Below, in pieces: positions 1 to 10,006 of a stretch of DNA of 64,000 nucleotides (the first letter of the stretch is position 1; every line of letters starts with the position of its first letter). The notes under the pieces are model-generated. The model was not told the DNA's origin. It worked only from the letters and a program-made list of their open reading frames with translations, and searched no databases. This stretch comes from Psychrobacter sp. WY6 (GTDB lineage: Bacteria; Pseudomonadota; Gammaproteobacteria; Pseudomonadales; Moraxellaceae), in the NCBI RefSeq assembly GCF_018448495.1, contig NZ_CP049902.1, forward strand, positions 1,426,001-1,490,000, given 5' to 3'. The translations under genes were made by a program, and so were the position numbers.

Positions 1-112
1 CCCATGTGGTGATCGTTGCGCCTGTCATCAGGTGCGCTCTGACAATATCAATCTGTGTCTTAGGTGCTGGCTGGTTGGTCACTGGGGCGGTGGCGGTTGC
101 TGTAGTAGTCAT
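1..112 (-). CDS. Helix-turn-helix-type island protein, N-terminal fragment
   Basis: Only the first 37 codons are in the window; the gene continues past position 1. The ATG overlaps the stop of the upstream AlpA-type gene (ATGA), indicating translational coupling. After a Thr/Ala/Pro-rich start, the residues around RAHLMTGATIT resemble the opening of small island and phage proteins with a helix-turn-helix that begins 'IRAHL..G..IT'. That similarity is from memory and the domain itself is outside the window, so the function is tentative. Confidence 0.45.
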   Translation of the reverse strand, partial: MTTTATATAPVTNQPAPKTQIDIVRAHLMTGATITTW

Positions 113-411
113 GGCTTACACCTCGCTAGTGGTGAGGTGTGAGAGTTAAGCCATTCGTGAACGTCTGCATAGCTCCATGCGGTCATCGTTGGTGATAGCT
201 TTCTGCCAGCTGGGAAACGTCCATCTTTTGACCATTCAAACAAGGTGGTTTTGCTAAAAGGTAGAAATGGCAGAATATCTTTAGCCCTGCCCATGCCTGT
301 AGTAGGCAGTTGCATAGCTGGACTGTTTGCGGTGGTTGGTTCGGTATCGTGCGAGGTGTTATCAGTAAAAGGAATTACTGGGGTGTTTTGAGTGGCTTGT
401 TGCTGTGTCAT
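109..411 (-). CDS. AlpA-type DNA-binding regulator
   Basis: A protein of 100 residues whose C-terminal half has the AlpA/MerR-like winged helix pattern: a motif KTTLFEWSKDGRFPAGRKLS followed by an aromatic residue and VHEWL. AlpA family proteins are small regulators of phage and island excision or integrase genes. Two start codons are possible: GGAG lies 2 bases before the ATG at 417 but 8 bases before the ATG at 411, so 411 is preferred. The stop overlaps the next gene's start (ATGA). The N-terminal 40 residues are Thr/Gln-rich and probably disordered. Confidence 0.8.
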   Translation of the reverse strand: MTQQQATQNTPVIPFTDNTSHDTEPTTANSPAMQLPTTGMGRAKDILPFLPFSKTTLFEWSKDGRFPAGRKLSPTMTAWSYADVHEWLNSHTSPLARCKP

Positions 412-440
412 GTTCATAGCTCCATGTAGCGTATTGAGGC

Positions 441-455
441 GATACAGTGTGTATC
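441..455. promoter_or_regulatory. Operator-like inverted repeat upstream of the AlpA-type gene
   Basis: GATACA and TGTATC are separated by three bases. The site lies about 30 bases upstream of the alpA-type start, where a repressor or AlpA itself could bind. No convincing promoter could be fixed around it, so the role is inference. Confidence 0.35.
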
Positions 456-501
456 GGACATACTCATAATGGCACTAAAGACAAGGGGGTAATAGATAGC
501 A

Positions 502-539
502 AACTACCCCTAAACATATAGCCATGTTTAGGGGTAGTT
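502..539. repeat. Perfect 16-bp inverted repeat with 6-base loop
   Basis: AACTACCCCTAAACAT at 502-517 is repeated exactly in reverse complement at 524-539, around the loop ATAGCC. It lies between the AlpA-type gene and the genes upstream of it. Neither flank has a run of T, so it is not a textbook intrinsic terminator, although it could still end the 587-1397 transcript. A protein-binding or replication/excision site is an alternative. Confidence 0.6.
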
Positions 540-586
540 ATAAGTAATTATTTATATATTTCTATAAAAGCATTGAGTTTAAAGGT

Positions 587-709
587 CTAGAAAGGTATAT
601 CACCATTGTCCTTTTCCTCGGGTTTTGGTTCTAAAAATTCTATAAGTTCAGGCAAAAAACTATCATCTTTTACTTGCAGTAGCTTTATTCGGCATTTGGC
701 TATAATCAT
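587..709 (-). CDS. 40-codon ORF with SSB-like acidic C-terminal tail
   Basis: ATG at 709 opens a 40-residue frame that overlaps the last 47 bases of the 663-1397 gene in another frame. It ends in an acidic segment finishing DNGDIPF. The same last four residues, after acidic residues, form the C-terminal tail by which bacterial single-stranded-DNA-binding protein recruits its partners. No good ribosome-binding site precedes the ATG. Given the many indels in this sequence, the frame may instead be the true C-terminus of the upstream protein, joined after a single frame break near 670-700. No function is claimed beyond the tail resemblance. Confidence 0.45.
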   Translation of the reverse strand: MIIAKCRIKLLQVKDDSFLPELIEFLEPKPEEKDNGDIPF

Positions 710-1397
710 TAGGTATGTTGTCCCTAAGGTATGGGAATGTTGACTTATTACCTCCCTTTGAGTTCCAGTTACATATAGTAGCTAGGTTTTCTACCATAGT
801 ATCACTGCTACTTAAGCCGTATTCTTTTGCATGGTCTCTTATGTAATCTTGCAACCATAGCCCTACTGCTACGTTATCAGGCAAGTATTGGCTTGATTGC
901 CACGCCCTTATACATAGTGCGAGCTTTGGAACATATCTGTCGTGCTCTTTATTTAGATAATCAGCGTTATCATTCTCGCTATCAGTGAACAAGGAGGGGG
1001 GCTTTACGTCATGGCTTAATAGCCAATGCTTTAATTTAGAACGTTGAATAAATGTGTTGTTTATATCAATGTTAGCAGTTGTAAACCAATCTCCGCTTAA
1101 GTCATCTTGATATAGATATGAGGGATTGCTGAAATTGTTATATTGAATAAGAGCACGGGGTTCATAAGCAATAGTAGCTTCTAGCGAGCCAAACTTTACA
1201 GCGTGCGTAATAGCTTCTAAAACATCGCTAAACTTCTCAGCCGTCTGATAATCATTGTGCATATAGGGGAGTTGCGATTGATTATCATCATTTTTATAAA
1301 TGGTAGCAGGAGAAACTCCTACTATAAGACTAGCAGCTTGAATGATATTTAAATGTTGCATCAATTTAGCTACATCTATGTCTGAAATAATATTCAT
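663..1397 (-). CDS. Unrecognised island protein (244 residues)
   Basis: I do not recognise a family. The N-terminus carries a segment (AASLIVGVSPATIYKND) that could be a small helix-turn-helix. The rest is polar, with several aromatic and Asn-rich stretches (YNNFSNPSYLYQ), and has no signal peptide or membrane segment. Base composition is more AT-rich than the flanking core genes, in keeping with acquired DNA. It is transcribed with the AlpA-type regulator and downstream of the integrase. The C-terminus may continue in another frame to 587, because the sequence past its stop remains protein-like. Confidence 0.6.
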   Translation of the reverse strand: MNIISDIDVAKLMQHLNIIQAASLIVGVSPATIYKNDDNQSQLPYMHNDYQTAEKFSDVLEAITHAVKFGSLEATIAYEPRALIQYNNFSNPSYLYQDDLSGDWFTTANIDINNTFIQRSKLKHWLLSHDVKPPSLFTDSENDNADYLNKEHDRYVPKLALCIRAWQSSQYLPDNVAVGLWLQDYIRDHAKEYGLSSSDTMVENLATICNWNSKGGNKSTFPYLRDNIPNDYSQMPNKATASKR

Positions 1398-1432
1398 AAC
1401 ACACCTTTACACACCCTTAATTCAAAGTAGGT

Positions 1433-1497
1433 GCAAGGCAGTGCCAGCCTAAAGGTGTGTGAACGGCTGGCTTTCGGGTAATTAGTCCTAGCCTTGC
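1433..1497. repeat. Nested inverted repeats between integrase and next gene
   Basis: An outer 7-bp pair (GCAAGGC 1433-1439 with GCCTTGC 1491-1497) encloses an inner 7-bp pair (GCCAGCC 1443-1449 with GGCTGGC 1465-1471). The structure sits in the 117-bp gap downstream of the integrase stop and upstream of the 663-1397 gene. It could fold in the transcript or be a binding site for an excision factor. Confidence 0.4.
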
Positions 1498-1514
1498 ATA
1501 GTTGGTGCTAAGCC

Positions 1515-2756
1515 TTAGCCTAGCTTTTGTTTTTGTCCTTTAAAGTCTGCACGGATCACGTTGTCCAGCTTGCCAGCGTAAGCATTATCAATGAAGTTTG
1601 CCCATTCATTCATCATCTTGGTTCTATAGGGTAAATGCTGCGCCCCGTTATAGGCTTTGCTGATTTTGTTCTCTTTCTCATGTGCCAGCTGTAGCTCTAT
1701 CGCTTCGTGCATGTATTCCTGTTCGTGTAGGGTAGTGCTGGCAAGTCCACGGAAACCGTGCCCCGTCATTCTGCCCTTATAACCCATGCGCCATAGGGCA
1801 GTGATAAAAGCATTGGTACTGTATGGCTTACGGGTTGATGGATTAAAGAAAACGTATTGATCGGAAAACCCTAGCGCCTTGATCTGCTTTAAGATTGCCA
1901 TTGTTTGAGGGGCAAGCGGTACTAAGTGAGGTCTATCCATTTTCATTTTTTCGGCTGGTATGCGCCATAACTTAGCTTTGTAGTCTATCTCGCTCCATTC
2001 CATAAAGCGCAATTCTTGAGTACGCACAAACGTATAGCACATAAACCATAAGCCCAGCTTCACCAATAGATCACCCTCATAGGCGTTAATATCTTGTAGT
2101 AGCTTTGGTAATTGCTGGCTAGTGATACGGCTATGATGCTTCACCTTATGCGGTTTTAATGCTTCGGTTAGGTCGTTGGCTGGGTTGAGGTTGGTTAAGC
2201 CCTCACGTATGGCTTGTTTGAATATCTGCCCCGTTTGACGCATTGCACGCCTTGCCATATCACTAGCGCCCCTCGCTTCGATAGCTTTACCAATGGCTAA
2301 AACATCAGGCGCGGTTATGTCCTCTATGTTCATGTGTCCAATGACGGGCTTAATATCGCGCTGGTACTGTGAATAGTCACGGCTATAGGTGGTAGGGGCT
2401 ATGTGTGCTTTGCGGTCATCGTGCCAACGCTGGGCTATAGTATCGAACGCCCTTGATCCGTCATTGTCTGCTTGTGTCTTTTTCTTATCGTCTTTTGGGT
2501 TGATACCATCAGCTATGAGTCTTTTGATCTCAATATTGCGCTGGCGTGCATTCTGTAGGCTCATTACTGGATAAGTGCCAATAGTGAGGGTTTGCTGCTT
2601 ACCTTGCCAGCGGTAGGCGCTGATCCATGACTTCACGCCTGTATAACGCACCCATAATTGCAGCCCGTTACCGTCACTGTGTTTATCAGGTCGTTTTGTA
2701 TCAATAGAGGTGCTACTGGGCTGTAGCTTGTTGATACCTGTATGGGTTAGGGGCAT
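1515..2756 (-). CDS. P4-type tyrosine integrase
   Basis: Site-specific recombinase that would insert and excise the element at tRNA-Pro. The N-terminus has the DUF4102-type arm-binding fold (GLQLWVRYTGVKSWISAYR, followed by LTIGTYPVMSL), then a SAM-like core-binding domain. The catalytic domain has the expected Arg (RTQELRFMEW), the HxxR box (HGFRG), the second His (LAHEKEN) and the nucleophile Tyr in KAYNGA. I chose the ATG at 2756 because AAAGGA lies 7 bases upstream and homologues begin near MPLT; the open frame continues 27 codons further upstream. About 413 residues, a normal length for the family. Confidence 0.93.
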   Translation of the reverse strand: MPLTHTGINKLQPSSTSIDTKRPDKHSDGNGLQLWVRYTGVKSWISAYRWQGKQQTLTIGTYPVMSLQNARQRNIEIKRLIADGINPKDDKKKTQADNDGSRAFDTIAQRWHDDRKAHIAPTTYSRDYSQYQRDIKPVIGHMNIEDITAPDVLAIGKAIEARGASDMARRAMRQTGQIFKQAIREGLTNLNPANDLTEALKPHKVKHHSRITSQQLPKLLQDINAYEGDLLVKLGLWFMCYTFVRTQELRFMEWSEIDYKAKLWRIPAEKMKMDRPHLVPLAPQTMAILKQIKALGFSDQYVFFNPSTRKPYSTNAFITALWRMGYKGRMTGHGFRGLASTTLHEQEYMHEAIELQLAHEKENKISKAYNGAQHLPYRTKMMNEWANFIDNAYAGKLDNVIRADFKGQKQKLG

Positions 2757-2879
2757 GGGTCTATCCTTTGTTGGTATTGTCCATGTTGGTATTGCTCGAT
2801 ACCAACAATAATACCAACATTCTATATGAAACGCCATACACCTATAAGGTAGTGAAAACCTGAAAAACGCCCAAAATAA

Positions 2880-2908
2880 AGGGCATACGGTCTGTGACGG
2901 TATGCCCT
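2880..2908 (-). terminator. Intrinsic terminator downstream of tRNA-Pro
   Basis: A 9-bp stem (AGGGCATAC with GTATGCCCT) and 11-base loop, followed on the minus strand by TTTATTTT. It lies 10 bases past the tRNA 3' end, between it and the integrase. Confidence 0.7.
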
Positions 2909-2918
2909 AATATTGTGT

Positions 2919-2995
2919 TGGTCGGAACGGCAGGATTTGAACCTGCGACCACTACACCCCCAGTGTAGTGCGCTACCAGACTGCGCTACGCCCCG
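2919..2995 (-). tRNA. tRNA-Pro (anticodon GGG)
   Basis: A 77-base cloverleaf. The 7-bp acceptor stem CGGGGCG/CGTTCCG contains two G-U pairs, the anticodon stem is CTACA/TGTAG with loop CTGGGGG, the T arm is GCAGG-TTCAAAT-CCTGC, and CCA is encoded. The anticodon GGG reads proline codons CCC and CCU. The 3' half is presumably the attachment site used by the adjacent integrase. Confidence 0.95.
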
Positions 2996-3109
2996 AATGA
3001 CTGACTATTTTACGCAAAATTATGCATATTGCAAGAGCTATTTATTTTAGTCAAACTCTATAACCTTAATTTACGTATCACAGTCAGCATAACCAATCAG
3101 CAATTATCC

Positions 3110-4637
3110 TTAACCGAGTAGCTCTTTTAGGATTTGGTTCACTTGCTGCGGGTTGGCACTACCACGACTGGCTTTCATGACTTGACCGACCAGACCATTA
3201 AAGGCTTTTTCTTTACCGCCACGATATTCTTCAACCATGGCTGCATTCTTAGCGATGACTTCTTCAACGATGGCTTTGATAGCACCCGTATCGGTTTCTT
3301 GCTTAAGCCCTTTTTCTTCGATGATTTTGTCAGCTGCGTCATCAGCATCTCCGCCTTCGCGCTCGTATAGGGCGCTAAAGACTTTCTTCGCCAATTTGCC
3401 AGACAAGGTGTCGTCTTTGATACGCGCTAGCATACCAGCCAATTGCTTGGCGCTGATAGGGGAGTCAGTAATTTCTTTATCATCTTTATTTAGCGCACCG
3501 AGTAGGTCACCCATCACCCAGTTGCCAGCCATTTTGGCATCTGCTTGCCCAATTTCTGCGACCACAGCTTCAAAGTAATCTGCAATTTGACGACTACCAG
3601 TCAAGATACGAGCATCATATTCTGATAGACCCAGCGCTGCTTCAAAACGCGCACGACGAGCAACTGGTAGCTCAGGCATTGCTGCACGAATGCTATCGAC
3701 AGTATGCTGTTCGATACGCACAGGCAGCAAGTCAGGTCAGGGAAGTAACGATAATCGTTGGCGTCTTCTTTGGTACGCATCACACGAGTTTCGTCGCGCT
3801 CAGGATCATAAACATCGTTGCCTGCATACTTGGCCACCGTCCCTCTAAAATATCAATTTGACGCTCGATTTCGCGATTGATAGCGCGTTCGATAAAGCGG
3901 AACGAGTTGAGGTTTTTTAGCTCAGTGCGCGTACCCAATTCAGCACCAGGCTTACGGATAGAGACGTTACAATCACAGCGGAATGAGCCTTCAGCCATCA
4001 CTGCGTCTGAGATACCAAGCCACGTGACCAGCTGATGAATGGCTTTGATATAGGCAAGTGCTTCATGAGCTGAGCGCATGTCTGGCTCAGAGACGATTTC
4101 GATTAGTGGCGTACCAGCACGGTTCAAATCTACACCAGTCATACCATCGACTGCGTCATGGACAGATTTACCTGCATCTTCTTCTAGATGCGCGCGAGTG
4201 ATACCCATACGTTTCGGATATTCGTTCTTTTCACCTTCATTGACGACAACATCGATGTAGCCTTCACCCACGATAGGATTGGCCATCTGAGTGATTTGAT
4301 AGCCTTTAGGCAAATCAGGGTAAAAGTAGTTTTTACGGTCAAACGTATTAAACAGACCCAGCTCAGCATTGACACCGATACCGAATTTTAATGCGCGATC
4401 GACCACACCAGCATTTAACACTGGCAATACACCAGGTAGACCCAAATCGACGATGCTAGCTTGGCTGTTTGGCTCATGACCAAAGTCAGTCGGCGCACTT
4501 GAGAAGATCTTACTTTCCGTATTTAGCTGGCAGTGAATCTCGATACCGATGACCACTTCATAACCATCGACGAAAAGCTCTTTACGCACGGCATGCTCGC
4601 GGACGGCATTGTTATCAGTAGTAGTTGCTGTGTTCAT
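3110..4637 (-). CDS. gatB: Asp/Glu-tRNA amidotransferase subunit B (two frame breaks)
   Basis: GatB binds misacylated Glu-tRNA(Gln) or Asp-tRNA(Asn), activates the acyl group and, with GatA and GatC, converts it to the amide. The N-terminal cradle motifs are present ([32 protein letters not shown]), as is the C-terminal YqeY-like tRNA-binding region. The start ATG shares its A with the gatA stop (TAATG). The frame breaks near 3840, after DILEG, and again near 3736, where GACCTGAC should read GACCCTGAC to give YFPDPDLLPVR. The full product would be about 509 residues. Essential in organisms that lack AsnRS or GlnRS; I treat the breaks as sequence errors. Confidence 0.93.
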
Positions 4638-6133
4638 TATACCGTCTCCTTTGCGATGGTAGAGTGTTGTAAATGATGGTCGGTATGCTGCTGGAATAGA
4701 TGAGCAGTCGTGAGCAATTGGCTCTCTTGCCAATGCTTACCGATGAGTTGTAAGCCAACAGGCAAACCTTCTGAGGTTAGACCAACTGGCTGACTGAGTG
4801 CAGGTAGACCCGCTAAGTTGACCGCGATGGTATAAACATCGCCTAAGTACATGGTCGCAGGGTCAAGGTTGTCGCTTAATTTATAGGCAGCGGTTGGTGC
4901 AGTTGGACTGGCAATCACGTCACAGCTAGCAAACGCCTCATCGAAATCTTTGACGATTAAGCGGCGGATTTTTTGTGCTTTAGTATAGTAAGCATCAAAG
5001 TAACCTGCCGAGAGCGCATAAGTACCGGTCAAGATACGGCGTTGTACTTCAGGACCAAAGCCTTCAGAGCGTGAACGCGTGTATAAATCTAGCAGATCGG
5101 TTGGATTCTCACAGCGATAGCCAAAGCGTACGCCATCGAAGCGTGATAGGTTAGATGATGCTTCTGCAGGCGCTAGCATGTAATAAGTGGCAAGCGTAAT
5201 TTCAGGGTCAGTGATGTTCACTTCTACAATCGTTGCGCCCAGCTCTTCATATTTTTTCAGAGCAGCACGTACGGTTGTTTCTACCTCAGCGTCTAGTCCC
5301 GCACTAAAGTATTCTTTTGCCACACCAATGCGCAAGCCAGCAAATGGCTTATCACCAGCCGCGGCTTCTGCATCATTGATGTCTTGTACGTAGTCAGGCA
5401 TATCGTATTTGATAGAAGTCGCATCGCGTGGATCGTGACCAATCATTGGCTGTAGCAGATAGGCACAATCTTTAGCGCTGCGACCCATGCTACCAGCTTG
5501 ATCCAGACTTGAAGCGTAGGCAATCATACCAAAGCGAGAGACGCGACCATAGGTTGGCTTGATACCGGTTAGTCCACAAAATGAGGCAGGCTGACGAATA
5601 GAGCCGCCAGTATCACTACCCGTTGCGACTGGGACAAAACCTGCGGCAACGGCGGCAGCACTACCACCTGATGAACCACCAGGGACGCGCTCTAGGTTCC
5701 AAGGGTTCTGCACAGTGCCATAGTAAGAGCTACTGTTGTCTGAGCCCATCGCAAACTCATCCATATTGAGCTTGCCCAAGCTAATCATGCCTGCTTTGTC
5801 GATATTAGAAACGATGGTAGCATCATAAGGTGAGATAAAATTATGCAGCATCTTAGAGCCACAAGTCGTTAGTACACCTTGAGTACAAAAAATGTCTTTG
5901 TGCGCCATCGGTACACCAAGTAGTGGACGCTGATCGCCCTGAGCACGCATCTCATCTGCTGCCTTTGCTTGCGCGCGTGCTGTCTCAGAAGTATGAGTGA
6001 TAAAGCTGTTAATCTTATTGTCTAGCGCGTCTATACGTTTGATGTAGTGTTCTGTCAGCTCAAGGCTGCTAAATTGTTTGTCTTGCAAGCCCGTAATAAG
6101 CTGCTGGGTACTTAATAAATGAAGTTCTGACAT
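4637..6133 (-). CDS. gatA: Asp/Glu-tRNA amidotransferase subunit A
   Basis: The amidase subunit, which releases ammonia from glutamine for transamidation on GatB. It is a complete amidase-signature protein of 498 residues with the Ser-cisSer-Lys triad at K79 (MAHKD), S154 (GGSSGGS) and S178 (DTGGS). The order gatC-gatA-gatB on the minus strand, with a one-base overlap into gatB, indicates a single operon. Confidence 0.97.
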   Translation of the reverse strand: MSELHLLSTQQLITGLQDKQFSSLELTEHYIKRIDALDNKINSFITHTSETARAQAKAADEMRAQGDQRPLLGVPMAHKDIFCTQGVLTTCGSKMLHNFISPYDATIVSNIDKAGMISLGKLNMDEFAMGSDNSSSYYGTVQNPWNLERVPGGSSGGSAAAVAAGFVPVATGSDTGGSIRQPASFCGLTGIKPTYGRVSRFGMIAYASSLDQAGSMGRSAKDCAYLLQPMIGHDPRDATSIKYDMPDYVQDINDAEAAAGDKPFAGLRIGVAKEYFSAGLDAEVETTVRAALKKYEELGATIVEVNITDPEITLATYYMLAPAEASSNLSRFDGVRFGYRCENPTDLLDLYTRSRSEGFGPEVQRRILTGTYALSAGYFDAYYTKAQKIRRLIVKDFDEAFASCDVIASPTAPTAAYKLSDNLDPATMYLGDVYTIAVNLAGLPALSQPVGLTSEGLPVGLQLIGKHWQESQLLTTAHLFQQHTDHHLQHSTIAKETV

Positions 6134-6201
6134 AAGGTGTCGTCCGTCAAAATGTGAATAGCATAAAGTAAAATAGGGTAGCGATTAAAGCAGCGCGCTG
6201 C

Positions 6202-6514
6202 TTATTCAATCACTTGTGGAACCAAATATAAGCCATCTTCAACAGCTGGGGCGACTGACTGATTGCGCGCGCGGTTGATATCGTGTTTGGCCACATCCCC
6301 GCAATTCTTGGCAAGCTTCATGAATGTTTGCTAAGGGTTTGATGCCTGTGGTATCCACGTTAGATAGCGTATTCATAAGTTTTAATACTTTACTAATATC
6401 GTCGGCATAGCTATCGGCTGTGCTTTCATCGACACCCAAACGTGCAAGGTTGGCAACTTCTAGGATTTCTTCACGGCTGACGTTGCTGTCAGACGTTGCT
6501 GGTTGTTGTGACAT
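6202..6514 (-). CDS. gatC: Asp/Glu-tRNA amidotransferase subunit C (frame break)
   Basis: GatC is the small belt that stabilises the GatA-GatB pair. The N-terminus has the typical 'I.EVANLARLGVDE' helix and the KPLANIHE region. The frame breaks near 6300: the run CGGGGATG has one base too many (or two too few), after which DVAKHDINRARN and a conserved end (GLYLVPQVIE) follow in another frame to a stop at 6202. Corrected length is about 103 residues. First gene of the operon. Confidence 0.9.
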
Positions 6515-8183
<1,669 letters not shown>

Positions 8184-8372
8184 ATTGCTTTAGTTAAGCA
8201 CTGCGGTATTGATAAATCATCTTCGTCGTGCTTGATGATAGCTTGCGTAAAAATAGTGGGTCAAAACAGTATAAAATTAAAGGTAGCCAGTTGCGCTGCC
8301 TTTAATTGCATTCATTAACTAGAACCCAGTACTGGCTACTGCTTATTTTATAACTCCTGAGTTAGACGACTT

Positions 8373-9211
8373 ATGACCCCAAGTATTTTTGCGCGCCAGC
8401 CGTTAGCACTTCGTAAGACTGCCATTGTATTAATAGCAGCTCTAATACTGATGTGGTTCGATAGCAAAAATTCAGAATGGTTTAATCCAGTACGTAGTAC
8501 CAGTCATGCCGCTATGCAGCCTATTTATGAGCTGTCACTGTTACCGAGTTATGCCAAGCATTGGGCAGGTGGCAGCTTACAGTCTAAAGAAGCGCTGCGC
8601 CGCGAAAACATGCAATTGAAGTCTCAGCTTATCCATGCGCAAGCCAAGTTACAGCAGCAAGATTATATTTTGGCACAAAATGCGCGCCTGCAAGGTATTT
8701 TATCAACGACCAAGCCTGAACAATTTGATCTTAATTTGGCACAGGTAATCGGTACAGACACCAACTTACTCAGACAAATCGTGGTGCTCAATAAAGGTGT
8801 TCAAGACGGGGTTCAAGTTGGACAGACAGTGATTGATGAAGACGGTATTTTAGGGCAGATTATTTGTCTATCCCAATACCAGTCGCCTACTATTGATTAC
8901 TGATGAGCAGCAATCGGTTGCAGTTACAGTCAAGCGCACAGGTCAACGCGCTATCGTGACAGGGCAAGGTATACCAACCTCATTAAGCCTTGACTATGTG
9001 TTCAAAACATCAGACGTGCGTGTGGGTGATGAGCTGGTGTCATCAGGATTGGGGGGCGTATTCCAGCAGGTATCGTGTCGGCCGTATCGCCCATATTAAA
9101 GATACTCAAGCCGATAACTTTAGAAGTATAGAAGTGACCCCAGCGGCGAACTTTATCGATAATGCATATGTATTAGTCCTGCAAGATAAGCTGGTGAATA
9201 AAATAATATGA
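8373..9211 (+). CDS. mreC: Rod shape-determining protein MreC (two frame breaks)
   Basis: Inner-membrane protein with a large periplasmic domain that links MreB to the elongasome. It has a short cytoplasmic N-terminus, one membrane segment (about residues 14-28), then a coiled coil (SKEALRRENMQLKSQLIHAQ) and the beta-rich MreC domain (LAQVIGTDTN, VLNKGVQDGVQVGQ). The frame breaks near 8885 (ahead of ITDEQQSVAVTV) and near 9065 (after GLGGVF); the end YVLVLQDKLVNKII is read in the third frame. About 280 residues when corrected. Confidence 0.88.
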
Positions 9212-9217
9212 CTCTCA

Positions 9218-9403
9218 ATGACCGTTAAGAAGTTAGGCGCTCAATACGTAAGCACCAATCAGATAATGGCTGGCATCTATTTATTAACTGGTCTGTTTGT
9301 CGATACATTTTTAGCCATGGTTTTTATCCCATCAATGCCCACTCATGCTTTAACAGCAGCCATCAATACATTCGTTAAGGTAAGTACCCATGTCGTATCC
9401 TGA
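9218..9403 (+). CDS. Possible small membrane protein between mreC and mreD
   Basis: A 61-codon frame starting 7 bases after mreC and overlapping the mreD start by 14 bases. It has one hydrophobic stretch (IMAGIYLLTGLFVDTFLAMVF). No Shine-Dalgarno sequence is seen and I know no such gene in mre operons. It could be chance, or a fragment of an mreC or mreD extension affected by an indel. Confidence 0.25.
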   Translation: MTVKKLGAQYVSTNQIMAGIYLLTGLFVDTFLAMVFIPSMPTHALTAAINTFVKVSTHVVS

Positions 9404-9875
9404 TTCTGAGAATGCAACGGTACTACTGATTGCTACCATCATTCTAAGTTTTGTTATTGCGTCATCGCTTAATGTCTATCCGTTAAGTCCTAGTATGGCT
9501 ACCTTACGCCCTATGGTCATGATCATGGTGCTGATTTTTTGGTTATTATTTCAGCCACGCTATGTTGGTATTTTTACAGCATTTACCATCGGTCTCATTG
9601 CTGACTTACTCATGGATACCCATTTGGGACAGCAAGCCTTTGCCGCCGTGGCAGTCGCCTTCTTCATAAAAATAACCAGTATTTATATTAGGCAACTAAA
9701 TACCATCAGTGCATGGTTATTAGCGAGCTTAGGATTGGTTGTTTTTCAATTATGTTTATGGATATTGCAGATGTTTATCCAAAATGTCTTTGTCGCACAA
9801 TCTGCCTTATCACTGTTGATGAGTATCATCAGCTGGCCATTGGTACTACTGGCTTTGCGTAAATTTGCGTCATAA
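9390..9875 (+). CDS. mreD: Rod shape-determining protein MreD
   Basis: Multi-pass inner-membrane partner of MreC in the rod complex. 161 residues, the usual size, with five or so hydrophobic segments and the typical 'LRPMVMIMVLIFWLLFQP' and GLIADLL regions. AAGG lies about 9 bases before the ATG. Third gene of the mre operon. Confidence 0.92.
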   Translation: MSYPDSENATVLLIATIILSFVIASSLNVYPLSPSMATLRPMVMIMVLIFWLLFQPRYVGIFTAFTIGLIADLLMDTHLGQQAFAAVAVAFFIKITSIYIRQLNTISAWLLASLGLVVFQLCLWILQMFIQNVFVAQSALSLLMSIISWPLVLLALRKFAS

Positions 9876-10006
9876 GAAAAATTCTGCTGATAACCAATAA
9901 GATTTTAGCGCTGGTGTTTATTAATCCTGACTAACTAATATTAATGCACTAAGAGGCAGCAGTTTTCGGTAGTAGGCAGATAAATTCAGATATAAAGAGA
10001 GTAGCG

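Larger units (their letters stand above)
1..2918. mobile_element. Integrative element at tRNA-Pro, right-hand part
   Basis: A tyrosine integrase sits just downstream of the 3' end of tRNA-Pro, and the genes beyond it are an unrecognised protein, an AlpA-type regulator and a further HTH protein, all on the minus strand. Integrase next to a tRNA 3' end is the standard arrangement for P4-like satellites and genomic islands. The other end lies outside the window, so the size, the second att copy and the cargo cannot be given. The boundary at the tRNA is inferred from the arrangement; no direct repeat can be checked here. Confidence 0.75.
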
